From the NCBI RefSeq assembly GCF_000165425.1, contig NW_001799166.1, forward strand, positions 2,459 to 66,458: a DNA stretch of 64,000 nucleotides. Reading direction: 5' to 3'. The notes under the pieces were generated by a model. That model did not search any database. It saw only the letters and a list, made by a program, of their open reading frames with translations, and was not told the origin of the DNA. Source of the stretch: Paramecium tetraurelia. Its lineage: Eukaryota; Ciliophora; Oligohymenophorea; Peniculida; Parameciidae. The position numbers were made by a program, and so were the translations under genes. Each line of letters starts with the position of its first letter. Positions within the stretch are counted from its first letter, which is position 1. Of this stretch, positions 1 through 12,041 are shown piece after piece.

Positions 1-488
1 ATTTATAAATTATTAATTTTTAGAAAAATTTCAATTTTATTAAAAATAAAGCTTTTACTTTACTGAATAAAAGAGTTAAAATGATAAATATCCACTTCTA
101 TCTCTATAAACAGTATTTTTTAAGTTTTCATTTTGAATTATTGAAATATTTACAACTAAATAGAATATTATTAATTTAGTAATGTTAAAGTTGTTACCGA
201 TCATACATCATACTTTCTTCCTTCAGAAAAGAAAGATAATTAAGATAAGAGTTTTTGGATTCTTACATTTTTGAATATGTTAAAAGCTATATTCCAAAAC
301 AAAAATACTTATTATTTCAAATCTCAATTTTATGCAAATTTGCTTTAATATACATTTTTAAGGATAATTTTAATATCCCATTGACTGATATTTCTTAGAG
401 AAATGGAAGAATTAATTTAATTCATAAATTTAACTTAAATTTGATTAATAATATTTATATCAGATTAACTATTATAATGAATTTCTGA
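1..488 (+). CDS. Possible 3' end of an unidentified gene (open frame, partial)
   Basis: A frame open from the left edge runs to a TGA at 486-488 under the ciliate code. It has an internal ATG at 81. The translation is rich in Ile, Leu, Phe, Tyr and Lys and I recognise no family. It overlaps the last 29 bases of the better-supported convergent gene at 460-786, which counts against it, since coding overlap is rare in Paramecium. With only TGA as a stop, an open stretch this long is not decisive in AT-rich DNA. It may be a real terminal exon or chance. Confidence 0.25.
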
Positions 489-786
489 GTTCATTTAATG
501 TTTTCTCTCTTTCTGATACATAGCTTGCGACTTATCCTTTTTTTTATTCTATTAATGTTTTCGATCTTTATGAGAAGAGTTGTTGCTCTAATTCAGACAC
601 TTAATTCTATATTTGATTAATTTTGAAAACTGTTTCTTCAAATGCTTAATGAAGTGTTGCTACGCTTTCTTATAATCCTTTTGTTTCACTTTACAGTTAA
701 GAATTTATTTCTTTAAGATTCTAATTGTACTACATTAATCCAGTTGTTAAATTAGTACATTAATAGAAGACTCCCATTTGAATCAT
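460..786 (-). CDS. Small coiled-coil protein, 108 aa
   Basis: A single uninterrupted frame runs from the ATG at 786 to a TGA at 460-462. From about residue 15 the protein is a near-continuous heptad-like sequence rich in Gln, Glu, Lys and Leu, for example the segments VSELEQQLFSQ and EREKTLNELRNSLQQ. Many glutamines are TAA or TAG codons, so the gene is invisible under the standard code. No signal peptide or membrane segment is seen. It starts only 22 bp from the ATG of the divergent leucine-rich-repeat gene at 809, so the two must share a promoter. I cannot name a family; coiled coil is the only supported description. Confidence 0.65.
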
Positions 787-808
787 TATTTATTTTATAT
801 ATTAATTT
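787..808. promoter_or_regulatory. 22-bp divergent intergenic promoter
   Basis: Only 22 bp separate the ATG of the minus-strand coiled-coil gene (786) from the ATG of the plus-strand leucine-rich-repeat gene (809). The interval is almost pure A/T. Promoter elements and 5' UTRs must be extremely short or lie inside the opposite gene. No motif can be named. Confidence 0.5.
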
Positions 809-1977
809 ATGCCACCGAAAAAAGAAGAAAGAAGGCCACTTGAACCAATCTTTTCATAAAGCAACTTTCCTTTCTATTAGTATCAAACATACTAGCAAGA
901 CAATCTGGATTAGGTGTCACAATTTTTAACCTACTTCAAACCAGAACTAACTTAAATGATGAAAAATAACATTCAGGACAATATGCAGATATTATGTTAG
1001 TCTATTGGAATCAATCTTCATCCAACATTTGTTAAAGTTATTCAAAGTTTGGATATCAATGACTTTGATGAAAACAAAAAGTTCAAGAATCCAGAAGAAT
1101 ATGAAAATGATCAAACTTCTTAGGTTGTTTTTTTCAATTCTGTATTTTATGAGATTAATTTAGGTGAAAGTTGATATAATAACCTTAAAATTACTTGAAT
1201 TTTGTTTATATTAAGGTGGAATTTAGGCTCTAAAATTTTGCAATAATGATTTAGGATAATCTGAATATTCAATTATTTCACAAATAATAAGTAATTCTGA
1301 ATGTAAAATTAAAAAATTGTATATTGATTGGTAACTAATTTAACCATAACTCTTGTAATCAAATTATTTATTAGAGTAATTATATTTGAGATCTTGCTAA
1401 ATAAGTATTTAATTTTTGGTATTTAGAGTTACCTTTTATCGAAACATTGTGCTAAAATATGAGGAATCTAAAAGTGTTAGATTTATATGATAATTAATTA
1501 TCAAAAGAGGGATTAAATCTAATTGGAACATCTCTTAAGGATAACACATTTTTAGAATAATTGGGATTAGCAAAGAATTCTATAAACTCATTTGAGCAGT
1601 TATCAGAGATTTTGCAAAATGTTGGCAAATTTTTAATGACTTAAGAAGAATATGATGAATATAGAATAAAAGAAAAAGAAAGGGATTTAGTTATAGAAAG
1701 GAATAAGAAAGTAAAAAAGAAAGGAACTGAAGATGTTGTTCCAGTTTTAGAATCAATTTAGCAACTCGATAATAATTGGTATATTATAAGAAATTAAAAG
1801 TTATCATTGTTAAATTTATCTTTAAATTGTATTGATGAGAATTCTATTGTGTAAATTGAAAAATTCTTGAACCAAACATTTGAAGGGTTTTAATTAGTGT
1901 TAACAAATAATAAATTTGAGGATCAGAAGGCGTTGTAAAGATTAAAAAAGAAATACAATAAAAAATTAATGATATGA
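809..1977 (+). CDS. Leucine-rich-repeat protein (RNase-inhibitor-like), 374 aa
   Basis: Three exons joined by two 22-nt introns (1142-1163 and 1405-1426) give 375 codons ending in TGA at 1975-1977. The N-terminus is basic and Pro-rich (MPPKKEERRPLEP). Leucine-rich repeats appear from about residue 115 onward, with pieces such as GGIQALKFCNNDLG, NLKVLDLYDNQLSKEGLNL and LSLLNLSLNCIDENSI. A Lys/Glu-rich stretch of about 40 residues interrupts the repeats near residue 250. No membrane segment is seen. Such proteins are usually protein-binding scaffolds, and many in ciliates are axonemal, but nothing here proves that. The gene converges on the RCC1 gene with 17 bp between the two stop codons. Confidence 0.8.
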
Positions 1978-1994
1978 TAATTATTGATATTTAT

Positions 1995-4900
1995 TCATTT
2001 TATTAATCTAGCTTCTAGCGAATTAAAAATACTTATTAATTATACTATATTAAAAGTAATTTCTATATTTTTGGATTTGAAAGTAATTTAAGTTCTATAT
2101 TTAGCCATTCTTCTTAATTCTAGATATTGATCAATTGGTATGCTAATCTTGTATAATGATAATTCAATTGGATAAATGGCTTCGATACAAGTTACTAATA
2201 AATTCAATAATGAATCCTATAAATACACCAATTAGATATCCCATCCGCCATCAGATTATCCGAAAAAATAGAATTTCACATTTTTCAAAATTTTTGGAAT
2301 TTATCTGTTTTAAAATGTTAATTTGACCAAAGCTTTAGCTTAAAACATATTTGCTGATGTATAAAACCCATAAGCTTAACCTTTAGCCCTTTCTTATTAC
2401 TAAACTTCTCCTTCGGCATAAACTTTAATGTTTTATTAAATAAAATCCTAGTATGATTTAATCGTCTTAATCTCTTTATGTAAATCTGATTTCATTTCAC
2501 TTCTTGTTAATTCTAATTATCTGATTAGGTCATTATAAGTAATTTATAATGCTCTGTGTTAGGATCTTTCATTCATTTAAATTACTGCTTTCTCATAAAC
2601 TATCTTATATTATTTATGCAATGCTTCTTCTCTTTATAATTTTTTCTATGCTGCTAAAATTGTCCATGCTTACTTCTAATCTTCAGTCACTTATTATAAA
2701 GCTAGTTCTGCATCTTCTGTTTCAGATCTTATAAAGGGATCTGTTAATTCACTTGGAAAAATTTTTGATAAAAATTGCTCAATTTTTGTTGTTAATCTAG
2801 AATTTCTTTTAACCCAGTTTGTTTTTTATAAATCTCTTAAAAAGTTATACATATTAATTCCTTTTGGAATGGTTGGTATACTACTTAGAATTTCTACTAG
2901 CATATCTATATTATCATCTTTTTCTCTATAATAATATCTAAGCACTCTCATAGTTTTTAATGCTTAGTCTGTTATGAAATTACTGCATCCTGGAGATTCA
3001 CAATCTAAGACAGTAATATTATTATGGTGACCAGCAGCACAACTCCAACCATTTGCAAATAAATTTTATAGGGATTTAAGTTTTTCTGCAGTGATATACT
3101 CAGTTGTTAATAAAATTGAACAATCTTCACATTTGTACAATCCTATGTCATTAGATTTTCGAATCAATTACATAATAGGAGTAGGCATTAGCTTTAAATT
3201 TATTTTTCTCTTTAAAATTTCAGTGCTGAACATATTCACTTATATTTCCCTAAACTCTAGATGCCTAAAGATGATATAAATTGGATCTTTCATACCTCTT
3301 GCAAAAAATTTCGATACTGCTTGCAATCCATTATTTAAAATTTAGGAACAATAAAAATGTTATAAAAACAAAATATCTTAAATTTCGACTTACATATACC
3401 TATCCTTAATTTCAAAACACTCTTAAATTAATTCAATCATATTTAAATTTTCCACGCTGAATTAAACAAACCCTTGCAAATCTTGGGCTACATCTTAAAT
3501 GCCAAGTAAATTTATTTTTGGAAGCATTCTGCTTGATATTATTTTATTTAAATTTTAATTATATTTATTTGGCAGCATAACATCCTTTTAAAAGAATCTG
3601 TCAATAGTTTAAGCAATTTATCTAAGATTTTGATCGTTATGTAAAAAAGGCCTAATTTCTTCAGGCATACTTTAAATTTGATCCTAAAATTTCAAAATAA
3701 ATTCAGTAATCGACCCATAATAAAGATGTAATAAAAATGACCCAATTTTTTCATCCAATTTGACTTAAAATTTTTGTAATTTCTATTGAACTTTTGATTC
3801 TTCTTCTACTACTTCTGTGATTCTAACTAATTCATCTTTTAGTATTTTCTTTTTCATTATTTGAACTATCTAATTATGCAAGTATTTGATATGCGAAGAT
3901 ATCATTTCATCCCCTTTAATTCTGCATTTCTCCTTTCTTTCTACTATTGACTTTATGTAAAAGATTATAAGCTCTGTTAAAACATCATATTTAGCCTAAA
4001 TTTCCTTACTATTTGCATTTTCTTAATGAAAATTAAAGAAATTTTTTAGTTTGTGATCATCCCTCTCTGCTTCTTCAGGTCTTTTTTCAAAATTATGAAT
4101 CTCTTCTAGTATTTTAGAAAAGGCAAACCCCTTTATTAAAAGATTGGCTATCTCATCAAAATATTTAAAGGCATCTTCATCTTTTTATATAAACATATAG
4201 TAAATTTGTAAAAAGACAGAAGAACTTTTAAATAATTTCAATTCAGATATGTATTCTAGTTAACTGGTTGCGTTGTTAAACTCAATTTCGAATGACTTAA
4301 TAGCTAACGTTAAAATGATACTTTAGTTTTAAGCTTCCATTAGATCGTTTTTAAAAATTACTTTAATGAATTTCAATAACTAAAACTTATTTAATTGATT
4401 GGCTTGAATTAATTTAATCATGTAACAAGGATGATGATACATACAAGAAAAAATACATTCGTATAACTATATATTCTTAACAATAAATTAAGGCACTGAA
4501 AATTTTAAATTTGTAATTTGTCTACTTTAATTTTTGGCAGCTAATTGCCGAGCTCTGTAATCAATACTCCAACTTAGTTTTGATACAATTTCAGTGTACA
4601 TTTTTTATAATTCATAGGCTTGAATTGCCGAATCTTTAAAGATGAATTATACTTTTTTCTCAATTTCAGCATCTTGTAAATATAAGTTTTCTTATTCGCA
4701 TTCTTAAGATTATTTGCTTAATCCTTTTTAAAGCGGATCCTAGACTCTTACTCCTGGTCCTTCCTCGGAGTGAAAACTTTCCTCATCTAGAATTTCTTCA
4801 TCTTCTATAGAAACATCCAATTATTGATCGCCTCCAGGATTTTTTTTCTTTGCTTTAGAATTTTTGCCTTTCTTCTTTTCTTTCTTTTTAGGGGCAGCAC

Positions 4901-7900
4901 TTTTATCCTTGTCTTTGTTATTTTTTGCTTACAATTTATTGTCTTTACAAACTTCACATTCTATTTTGGTTGGATAAGGAATTATCAATTTCTCCTATCC
5001 ATCCAACAAACCTATTTCATTAATATGTAATCCTAATCTACCACCCATAGTTGCACCCCAAGTATAAGTCTATCCTTGATCGTTTAGAATTAATGCATGG
5101 TTAGGACCACAAGCTACAAATTTAATATTTTGTAATTCTACAGGCATCTGTTTCCCATCTCTAAATAAATTAGCAAATTTTTCATGAAGTCCTCTCTCTT
5201 TACCTTCTGGGCCTAAAAATACTAAGTCACTTGATACTGTGACTGCCACAGTATGATATTCATGACAAGCAACCAATTTAAATTTTTTACTTGAATGTTC
5301 GAGAGTTGAGGAAAAAGCATCAATAAATTAAGCCTGTTGTGCCTGCTATTATTCAGGATCTTCCGGTTCTTAGCTTTGATGACCTGCATATTTAGCTAAG
5401 CCACAAGTCAGCAATTCTTAGTTTGTGGTTATTATACAAGTGTGATACAAACCACAGGAAACTTAATCAACAAAGGCTTCTCCTGTTATAGATCTTGTAC
5501 TTGGTTTATCTGGCTAGTAAACAATGTATCTTTCAGGATTTTTTAATGATTTTAATTGAGCTTTCCATTCTAAAAATTCGCTACTTACTTATTTGTTTGT
5601 CTATAAATTAATCTCTTCTTCATCTCTTTGTAATGATATTCCTAATTAGCCAAATTAATTATTTCCCCAAGCCCATAGTTATTATTTCTGATCGATTGCA
5701 AACATAGTTTAATTGCTACAAGCCAAATTTATCATGGATGGGATATCATTTATCATTCTAGGTTCCATTATAACATAAAAATTTTTTAGCTCATGGCCAA
5801 GTACACCAAATTCTGAAGTTCCAAAACTCCACACCTCACCTTAATCGGTGAGAAGAGCTGAAAATTTCTCACCTGTAATAGCCATTATGATAACCTTTTA
5901 TTCAATTGCTCCTTCTAAAAGTATTGGAGTAAAAACGTGGTCGCTTTGAAAACCCAATCCCAATTAATTATATTAATTTGAGCCCCAACAATATGCATTA
6001 CCTTTAGCAGTGACAGCAATACAATGATTATATTAACAACTTATATATCTAATTATTGTGTTCCTAAAATAAACAATTTCAATTGGTGTGAATGATTACT
6101 CAAACAAAATATCAGGTGGATCCTTTTAAGGAATAAATTATTTGAATTTTTATTTTTTATGTGGGTTTTTACAGAGCATTCCTTTTTAATTCGACCCACA
6201 AGCATATAAATGACCTGTATTATCAATGAAGTAAGTGTTTTTAGTTCCTAAAGTAGCAAACTTATACTTGCATTCATGACTCTGTCCCATAGTAGATTAT
6301 AAAATTGTTTTCATCAAAGTAGTTTATTCAAAAGTAACTAATTTTTCATCTTTCATCATTTACTGTTCCTCTTTTTTTAAATTAAAAAATAATGCTTTTT
6401 CGATGCAGGATTTTTCAAGATCTTCCGACTATTCAACTTTTTAAGGAACACATGTATGTTCCTATCCCTACAATCTCACACCCAATAAGCTATTCTTATT
6501 AGATCCCCAAACATAAAGATGACCATTTTCGGATAAAGACAAAGAATGGCTTGTTCCTGCAGCCACCTAATAAAACGAAGCATCTCTAAAACTTTAACTC
6601 ATTAATCCCACCCTTTAAGGCAATGTTTAATCTTTATACTATTAGGTTGGCATTCCCAATACTGAATCCTTACTGCTCCCCCAAGCATAAACAAACCCTT
6701 CATTTGTTATGCACAAGGAATGTATAGTACCCAAAGCAACATCCAAAACATAAACATCTTAGAGTATTTCTATTTTTTTTGGCTCCATCTCATCCAATAA
6801 CATTCCATGACCTAAACGATAATAATCTCCGTTTCCCCAAGTATATAACTCTTTATTAGTTGTAATACAAGCAGAGTGTTAGTCTCCGCAATAGAGATAT
6901 TGGCATTGAATTTTTTTTCTATCAAAAAATGTTAACTGTTTTGGTAATAGTTAATTTTCTTTATTCCCAATCCCTAGTTAACCTCTATTATTTACTCCCC
7001 ATCCATAAACCTAATTATTTTTTGCAAGAGCCAAAGAATGGTATGCTCCAGCAGCTATTTCATTGAAAAATAATCCAGAAATATCAATCTAGGTTGGTGT
7101 CTCTAGATCATCTACTCTACCATTTCCGAGGCATCCTTAACTTCCCATCCCCCAGATAAACACAGCTCCTTCTTCAGTGAGTGCCATTGTATGATGATGC
7201 CCACAAACAATTTTTACAAATTCTTACTTTAATGCAATAGGCTATATAAAATCTGAATTATTTGGTTCTGCTTGATTTAAATTATATTAAGAATTTTAAA
7301 CTTACTATGTTCTAGAAGGTTGTTGCATCTATCGGCTTGTGAAATCCATTTAGGAAGGGTTATTATTATTGAAAATTGTTTACTTATCACTTTCATTTGG
7401 AAATTTCGATTTTGGAGCGCCTAATCTACCATTAGCTGGATTTCCCCATACAATCGCTATATATTCAGGCCTACTTTCTTATGTTAACATTTGATAATAG
7501 TAACATATATTTATTTCAGTTTTTCCATCTTTTGATTTTTCCATCATGAAAAACTTTTCAAATGCATTTGGTTCATCTTTATTTGCTTCATCCCCAGTTC
7601 CTAGTATGGTTTTGACTTCTGATATATTTTAATAACTGATATTTTTTAAATGTTTGTCTTATCTATAAAATTGTCGAAATTCTGATAAGTTTAGAATGGT
7701 TTTGTTATTTTTGGATTTAAAAAACTCCTTAAAGGGTTAATCCCATTGTTGTAAAAAGTATTCACTTTATTATTATTATTCTGAATTTTCCTTTAACTTC
7801 TTAGCTTGATCTGCAACCATCCCCAATATTGTTTGCACTTGACCTTTCTAGTTGGTGATCACACCTTCACATTCTTTATCTAAGCATGATTATAAAATGG

Positions 7901-8120
7901 CAGCTCCATGATTTAAACCTTATGAGACATGAACTACTCTATAAAATAAATATTAATTAGGTAATCCAAGTTTTGTTGGCAGATGTTTAATATTTTTATT
8001 CTTCAGGAAGGTTTTTCCCCAAACATAGAGATCGCCATCTTCAGAAATAGCCATAGTGGTATTTATTGATGCAGAAATAGTTTTGAGAGCTGGTTTAAAA
8101 TCATCTGGTTCATCAGCCAT
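1995..8120 (-). CDS. Giant RCC1-repeat protein with C-terminal zinc-binding-like segment, ~2,041 aa
   Basis: The ATG at 8120 and the TGA at 1995-1997 are in one frame 2,042 codons apart; every part I translated stays in it, so it is probably intronless. The first half (8120 to about 5030) carries many RCC1/BLIP-II-type propeller repeats, seen as recurring AAGAYHSLALAKN and VYGWGVNNRG motifs. A linker at 4920-4740 is first strongly basic (KKKEKKKGKNSKAKKK) and then acidic. The C-terminal ~1,000 residues look helical. Around 3155-2960 there is a Cys/His cluster with CEDC, SCAAGHH and DCESPGC, suggesting zinc binding. RCC1 propellers bind small GTPases, chromatin or other partners; the actual partner here is unknown. 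A tandem gene (SAS-6-like) ends 115 bp upstream. Confidence 0.85.
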
Positions 8121-8234
8121 ACTTATTTTAACAATTATAAATTATAATCTAAGGAATAGTTATTATTTATTTTATATCATCTGTTCATTCTTTGCATTTG
8201 TAATAACAGCTAAGGGTTTTTAACTTTAACAACA

Positions 8235-8858
8235 TCATTAATCTAAATTATAATCAAACAAAATCTTTACATCCTTTAATTTGTTTTCCATCTATTAGAG
8301 CTTTTATTTGACCTTTTAATATTTTTTGGTGATTGCCATACGAATAGATTCTTCAGGCAATGAGACAAATTAGAATTGGATCAATTCTACATTTTTATAT
8401 TCAGTGTGTTGTATTATTTCAATCACAGCATCCCCTTCTTAAGTAATTCTTAAAACTGCACTGTACTTGTTTGGGTCTTTGTGAGCTTTGTCGAGACATT
8501 TGACACAGATAGCAGGATAATCAATAAATGAGGCTGTTAATTGTTACCCTTCTTTGATCTGCTGAAATGTTTCTTCATTTACTCTAATTATTATTCATTA
8601 ACTCTACTCATGAATAAAATGGAAGAATAGATCATTTTCACAACTTAATTCAATTTTCATTTTCTCAAGGGTTTGCTCACTTCCTAAAATCAATACTCTA
8701 ACATTCAGAGTTTCTTGTGTTTGCTATTATTCTCCATCATCCACTACTATCTAACACACTATTTCCTACTCATAAATAAGAGTATATCCTTCAGGATCTG
8801 TTTCTTCTTAAGTCTCTTGATAATTTAGTGTTACTTTTGAGGGTGTATTTTTTAACAT
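8235..8858 (-). CDS. SAS-6-like protein (N-terminal SAS-6 domain, no long coiled coil), 199 aa
   Basis: Two exons with a 24-nt intron (8584-8607) close a 200-codon frame; without that splice a TGA interrupts the domain. The protein shows the SAS-6/XRCC4-like pattern: a beta-rich first half, then DLFFHFIHEVNEETFQQIK followed by a LTASFIDYP segment, then FVSLPEESIRM before a short Lys/Gln helix. SAS-6 builds the ninefold cartwheel of centrioles and basal bodies. Canonical SAS-6 is about 500-650 residues with a long coiled coil. This protein stops just after the globular domain, which resembles the shorter SAS6-like (SAS6L) paralogues known from apicomplexans and trypanosomes. A truncated gene model cannot be fully excluded, but the TGA is clean. 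It is divergent from a BAR-like gene 29 bp away. Confidence 0.75.
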
Positions 8859-8887
8859 TTATTTGAATTTATTTATAATTATTTGAT
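8859..8887. promoter_or_regulatory. 29-bp divergent promoter between SAS-6-like and BAR-like genes
   Basis: The ATG of the minus-strand SAS-6-like gene (8858) and the ATG of the plus-strand BAR-like gene (8888) are 29 bp apart. The spacer is A/T-only apart from single G residues. Shared transcriptional control of two putative basal-body genes is the natural inference. Confidence 0.5.
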
Positions 8888-9589
8888 ATGAATTCTGTTT
8901 AACATGATACGATCAAAGCCAATTTAGATTATGATGAATAAACAATTAAAGAATTGAAAGCACATTTTACTGCTATCATTGATGTGGAAAGAAAAAGATA
9001 TAATGTTTATAATGAATTGTGTAAGACATTAGAACAAATGTAAAAGGAGAGAGAAAAGATTTTCAAACTCAAAGAAATTTATATGGAATTAAGTAAAGCA
9101 TTCTTAAATGTTATTTAAAAATTAAAAAAGGATGATGATCCATCCGATTTTGGTTTCTTAAAATTAGTAGAAAAACGAATAATACCTAGTCTTAATGGTC
9201 ATTTAGAACAAATTAAATAAGTTAGACAGAATCTTTAATAATACATTTTAAAAAATACTTTAGAAAATGAGTGGAATGAAAAGAGAGCTATAGCAAAGTC
9301 TAAGAATGATGAAAAATTATAAAAAATTGAAAGGACTCATGACGAAGCAAAAAGAGATAAACATTTTGCAACTTCCACATTATCTTAAAATTATTAGACC
9401 TATGTGAATGACAAGAATTCAGAAATGAAGTCCATGTTTAAGCATTTTTTAAATGGACTATTGGACATTTGTGCTACTGGATTGACTGAATATGCTAAAG
9501 TAGCCTAAAAAATTCATTATACTTCAGAAAAAAAGGAGACCGAAGAATTAATTGCTAAAATGTTAGGAAACTAGAAACAAAAAAAGTGA
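8888..9589 (+). CDS. BAR-domain-like protein (FAM92/CIBAR-type), 233 aa
   Basis: A single exon of 234 codons. The product is almost entirely helical, with three long charged helices separated near residues 80-95 (KKDDDPSDFGFL) and 150-160, the size and layout of a BAR domain. The last helix, roughly MKSMFKHFLNGLLDICATGL, resembles the final helix of FAM92/CIBAR proteins in pattern. FAM92 proteins bind curved membranes at the ciliary base. The family assignment is by pattern recognition only; a plain coiled-coil protein is the alternative. It diverges from the SAS-6-like gene across 29 bp, which fits a basal-body role. Confidence 0.5.
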
Positions 9590-9619
9590 TTATTATAAAT
9601 AATAAATAATTAATTTGTG

Positions 9620-11333
9620 ATGAGCAATAAAAAACCTTAATTTTCTAAAAAAACTTTACAGCTGGCTCAAAAATATGCTAAGTAACTAAGCCAAAAGGAT
9701 GTAATAGAACTAAAAAGTGATGATGATAACGATGTAAATTTTTTTTCATATAGCTAGATTAAATCAGACGATGAAGTACTTAATATAGAAGATGATCAAA
9801 ATGAATAAAACTCAGGTTAATAAGAGGACGAGTAATTTGAAGAATAATAAGGTGAAGAAGATGAGAATAATGTCGATGAAGAGGATGAAAATGATGAAGA
9901 TTAAGATGTTGAATAAAATGAAGAAGATGATGAATAAAATGGAGATCAAGAAGAAGAAAATCAAGACGAAGAAGAAATAGTTGAATAAAAAGAGGAACCA
10001 AAAAAACAAAAGAAAATAAAAATATAGTAATAAGTTGAAGAAGAGTAAGAGTAGGAAGTTGAAGAAAATGAACTAGAATCTTATTAAGAGGAAGAGCAGT
10101 AAAATGATTAATTATTCGAAACTGATCTAAATGCTATCATGAATAGAATTAATAAGATTATCGAAATACTAAAATAAAAAGAGTATGGAAAATTCAGTAG
10201 AGAAGAATTGCTTAATGAATTAAAGAAACATCTATGCACATATTATGGATATAATTCAGATTTGATGTCACACTTTTCATCAATGTTCAAACCAGCTGAA
10301 TTAGTAGCATTTTTAGATGCTAATGATGCTCCAAGACCAATAACTATTAGAGTTAACACTTTAAGAACAAGAAGAAAGGAATTAGCCTAAACCTTAGTCT
10401 AAAGAGGAGTAAATTTAGACTCTGTTGGAGATTGGACCAAAGTAGGTCTAGTTATTTATGAATCTAAAGTTCCAATCGGAGCAACACCAGAATATTTATC
10501 AGGTCATTACATGCTTTAAAGTGCTTCATCATTCCTTCCAGTTTTGGCATTAGCTCCATAGATGAATGAACGTATTCTCGATATGGCTGCTGCTCCAGGA
10601 GGAAAGACTACATACATAGCATAATTAATGAAAAACTCTGGAGTTATTTTTGCTAATGATACAAGCAAGGATAGAGAAAAGGCATTATTCTATAACTTAT
10701 AAAGAATGGGAGTAACAAATTGTATAGTCACAAATTATGACGGTCGTAAATTTCCTAAAGTTATGAAAAATTTCGATAGAGTTTTGTTAGATGCCCCCTG
10801 CACAGGATTAGGAATTATATCTAAGGATCCATCTATCAAAGCATAAAAGTAGATGAGGGATATTTTAAAACATTCTCATTTATAAAAAGAATTAATATTA
10901 TCAGCTATCGATTGTTGTAAGAAAGGTGGAATAGTAGTCTATTCAACTTGTTCAGTTAGTGTACATGAAAATGAGGTTGTACTATAATATGCTTTGAATA
11001 ACCGTCATGTAAAGTTAATTGAAACAGGTTTGGAAGTAGGAAATCCAGGACTCTTGAAATTTGATGATAAAAAATTTCATCCTTCTATGAATTTGGCAAG
11101 TAAGGAAATACATATTAAATTTAGGACGTATATATCCTCATGTTCATAACATGGACGGATTCTTCTATGCAAAATTAAAGAAAATTAATCATGGCCCAAT
11201 TAAAGAGGAAGTTAAGAGTGAAGTCTAAAAACCAGTGGTAATGACAAAAAAGATGAAGAAAAAGGAGAAATAAATGGAGAAATTAAGATTGGGAGAAGCC
11301 AGAAAATAGTAATAATAACAACAGCAATAATGA
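9620..11333 (+). CDS. NOP2: NOP2-family rRNA (cytosine-C5) methyltransferase, 562 aa
   Basis: Two exons with a 25-nt intron at 11100-11124 give 563 codons. The first ~180 residues are an acidic Glu/Asp/Gln tract typical of nucleolar proteins. The Rossmann methyltransferase core follows: the AdoMet-binding motif [16 protein letters not shown], the DAPCTG motif with one catalytic cysteine, and the [11 protein letters not shown] motif with the other. The intron splice restores the family's C-terminal [16 protein letters not shown] block. NOP2/NSUN1 makes m5C in large-subunit rRNA and is needed for 60S assembly in the nucleolus. The end is Lys-rich with a run of eight Gln, encoded by TAG, TAA, CAA and CAG. 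Confidence 0.95.
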
Positions 11334-11371
11334 TTAATTTTTGTACATATGTTTAATTCGAAATGAGATAA

Positions 11372-11997
11372 TCAAGTTAATTATTACATAGAATGACTTA
11401 CAGTCATATTTCTCTACGTCATTCTTCGTTTCATTAATCTTGCATCAATATTATTTTATTGGCTATCTAAATCTTCCTTCAATTTTTTTTCTAAATTCTC
11501 TCTCTCATCTGCATAATTATTCACCATATTTTACACCTTTATTAAATTGTTTTATTTACATTTAAACTTTACTATTCAGCTTCATTATTAATTTTAATCA
11601 TTAAATTCACCTATTAAACTCTTGCTTTTTTAATTTGAATTTAATCAATCTCATTGGTAAGCTTTTTTTCAGCAGTGAAACTAATTTTTGGAGGTTTTCT
11701 CATTGATTACTCTGCTATATCATTTTTTGTATTCATAATTAACATCAAAGTTTTGGTCTCACTCAAGGCAGTTTAAATTTTCTCAAGAAAATAATATTTT
11801 ATTGGGTCTTGTAAACTATCGAAATACTCAACACATTTTCTAGTGAATTTTCATACACATTACCTATACATTTGGACGGCTTGATTGACAATATCTATTT
11901 CTGGCTTCGTTTGTATTAATTGTTCTTACCTTAGTAAACTGTAATAGAATTGTTTGTCTGGTTTTTGCATAAAACATGCAGCTGAGTTTTTCTACAT
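11372..11997 (-). CDS. Helical protein of unknown function, 192 aa
   Basis: Three exons with introns of 24 and 23 nt close a 193-codon frame. The N-terminal half has mixed composition (MQKNSAACFMQKPDKQFYYS). The C-terminal half is coiled-coil-like and rich in Glu, Lys, Asn and Gln, ending in a basic Ser/Thr segment (RRMTQRNMTVSHSM). No signal peptide, membrane segment or known domain is seen. It converges on NOP2, with 38 bp between stops, and is followed in tandem by another small gene. I do not recognise it. Confidence 0.65.
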
Positions 11998-12041
11998 TTT
12001 ATATGGTATATATATTTATTAAAAAACAATATAAAATATTT

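Noticed and set aside
1-131. Minus-strand frame from an ATG at 131 running off the left edge
   Set aside because: Only 43 codons, A/T-driven composition and no recognisable feature; cannot be supported.
2549-2734. Plus-strand hydrophobic frame resembling a membrane peptide
   Set aside because: It is antisense to the helical C-terminal region of the RCC1-repeat protein.
9780-10010. Highly repetitive GAA/GAT/AAT stretch that looks like a microsatellite and is open on both strands
   Set aside because: It encodes the acidic Glu/Asp/Gln N-terminal tract of NOP2; the minus-strand Phe/Leu/Ile-rich frames are shadows.
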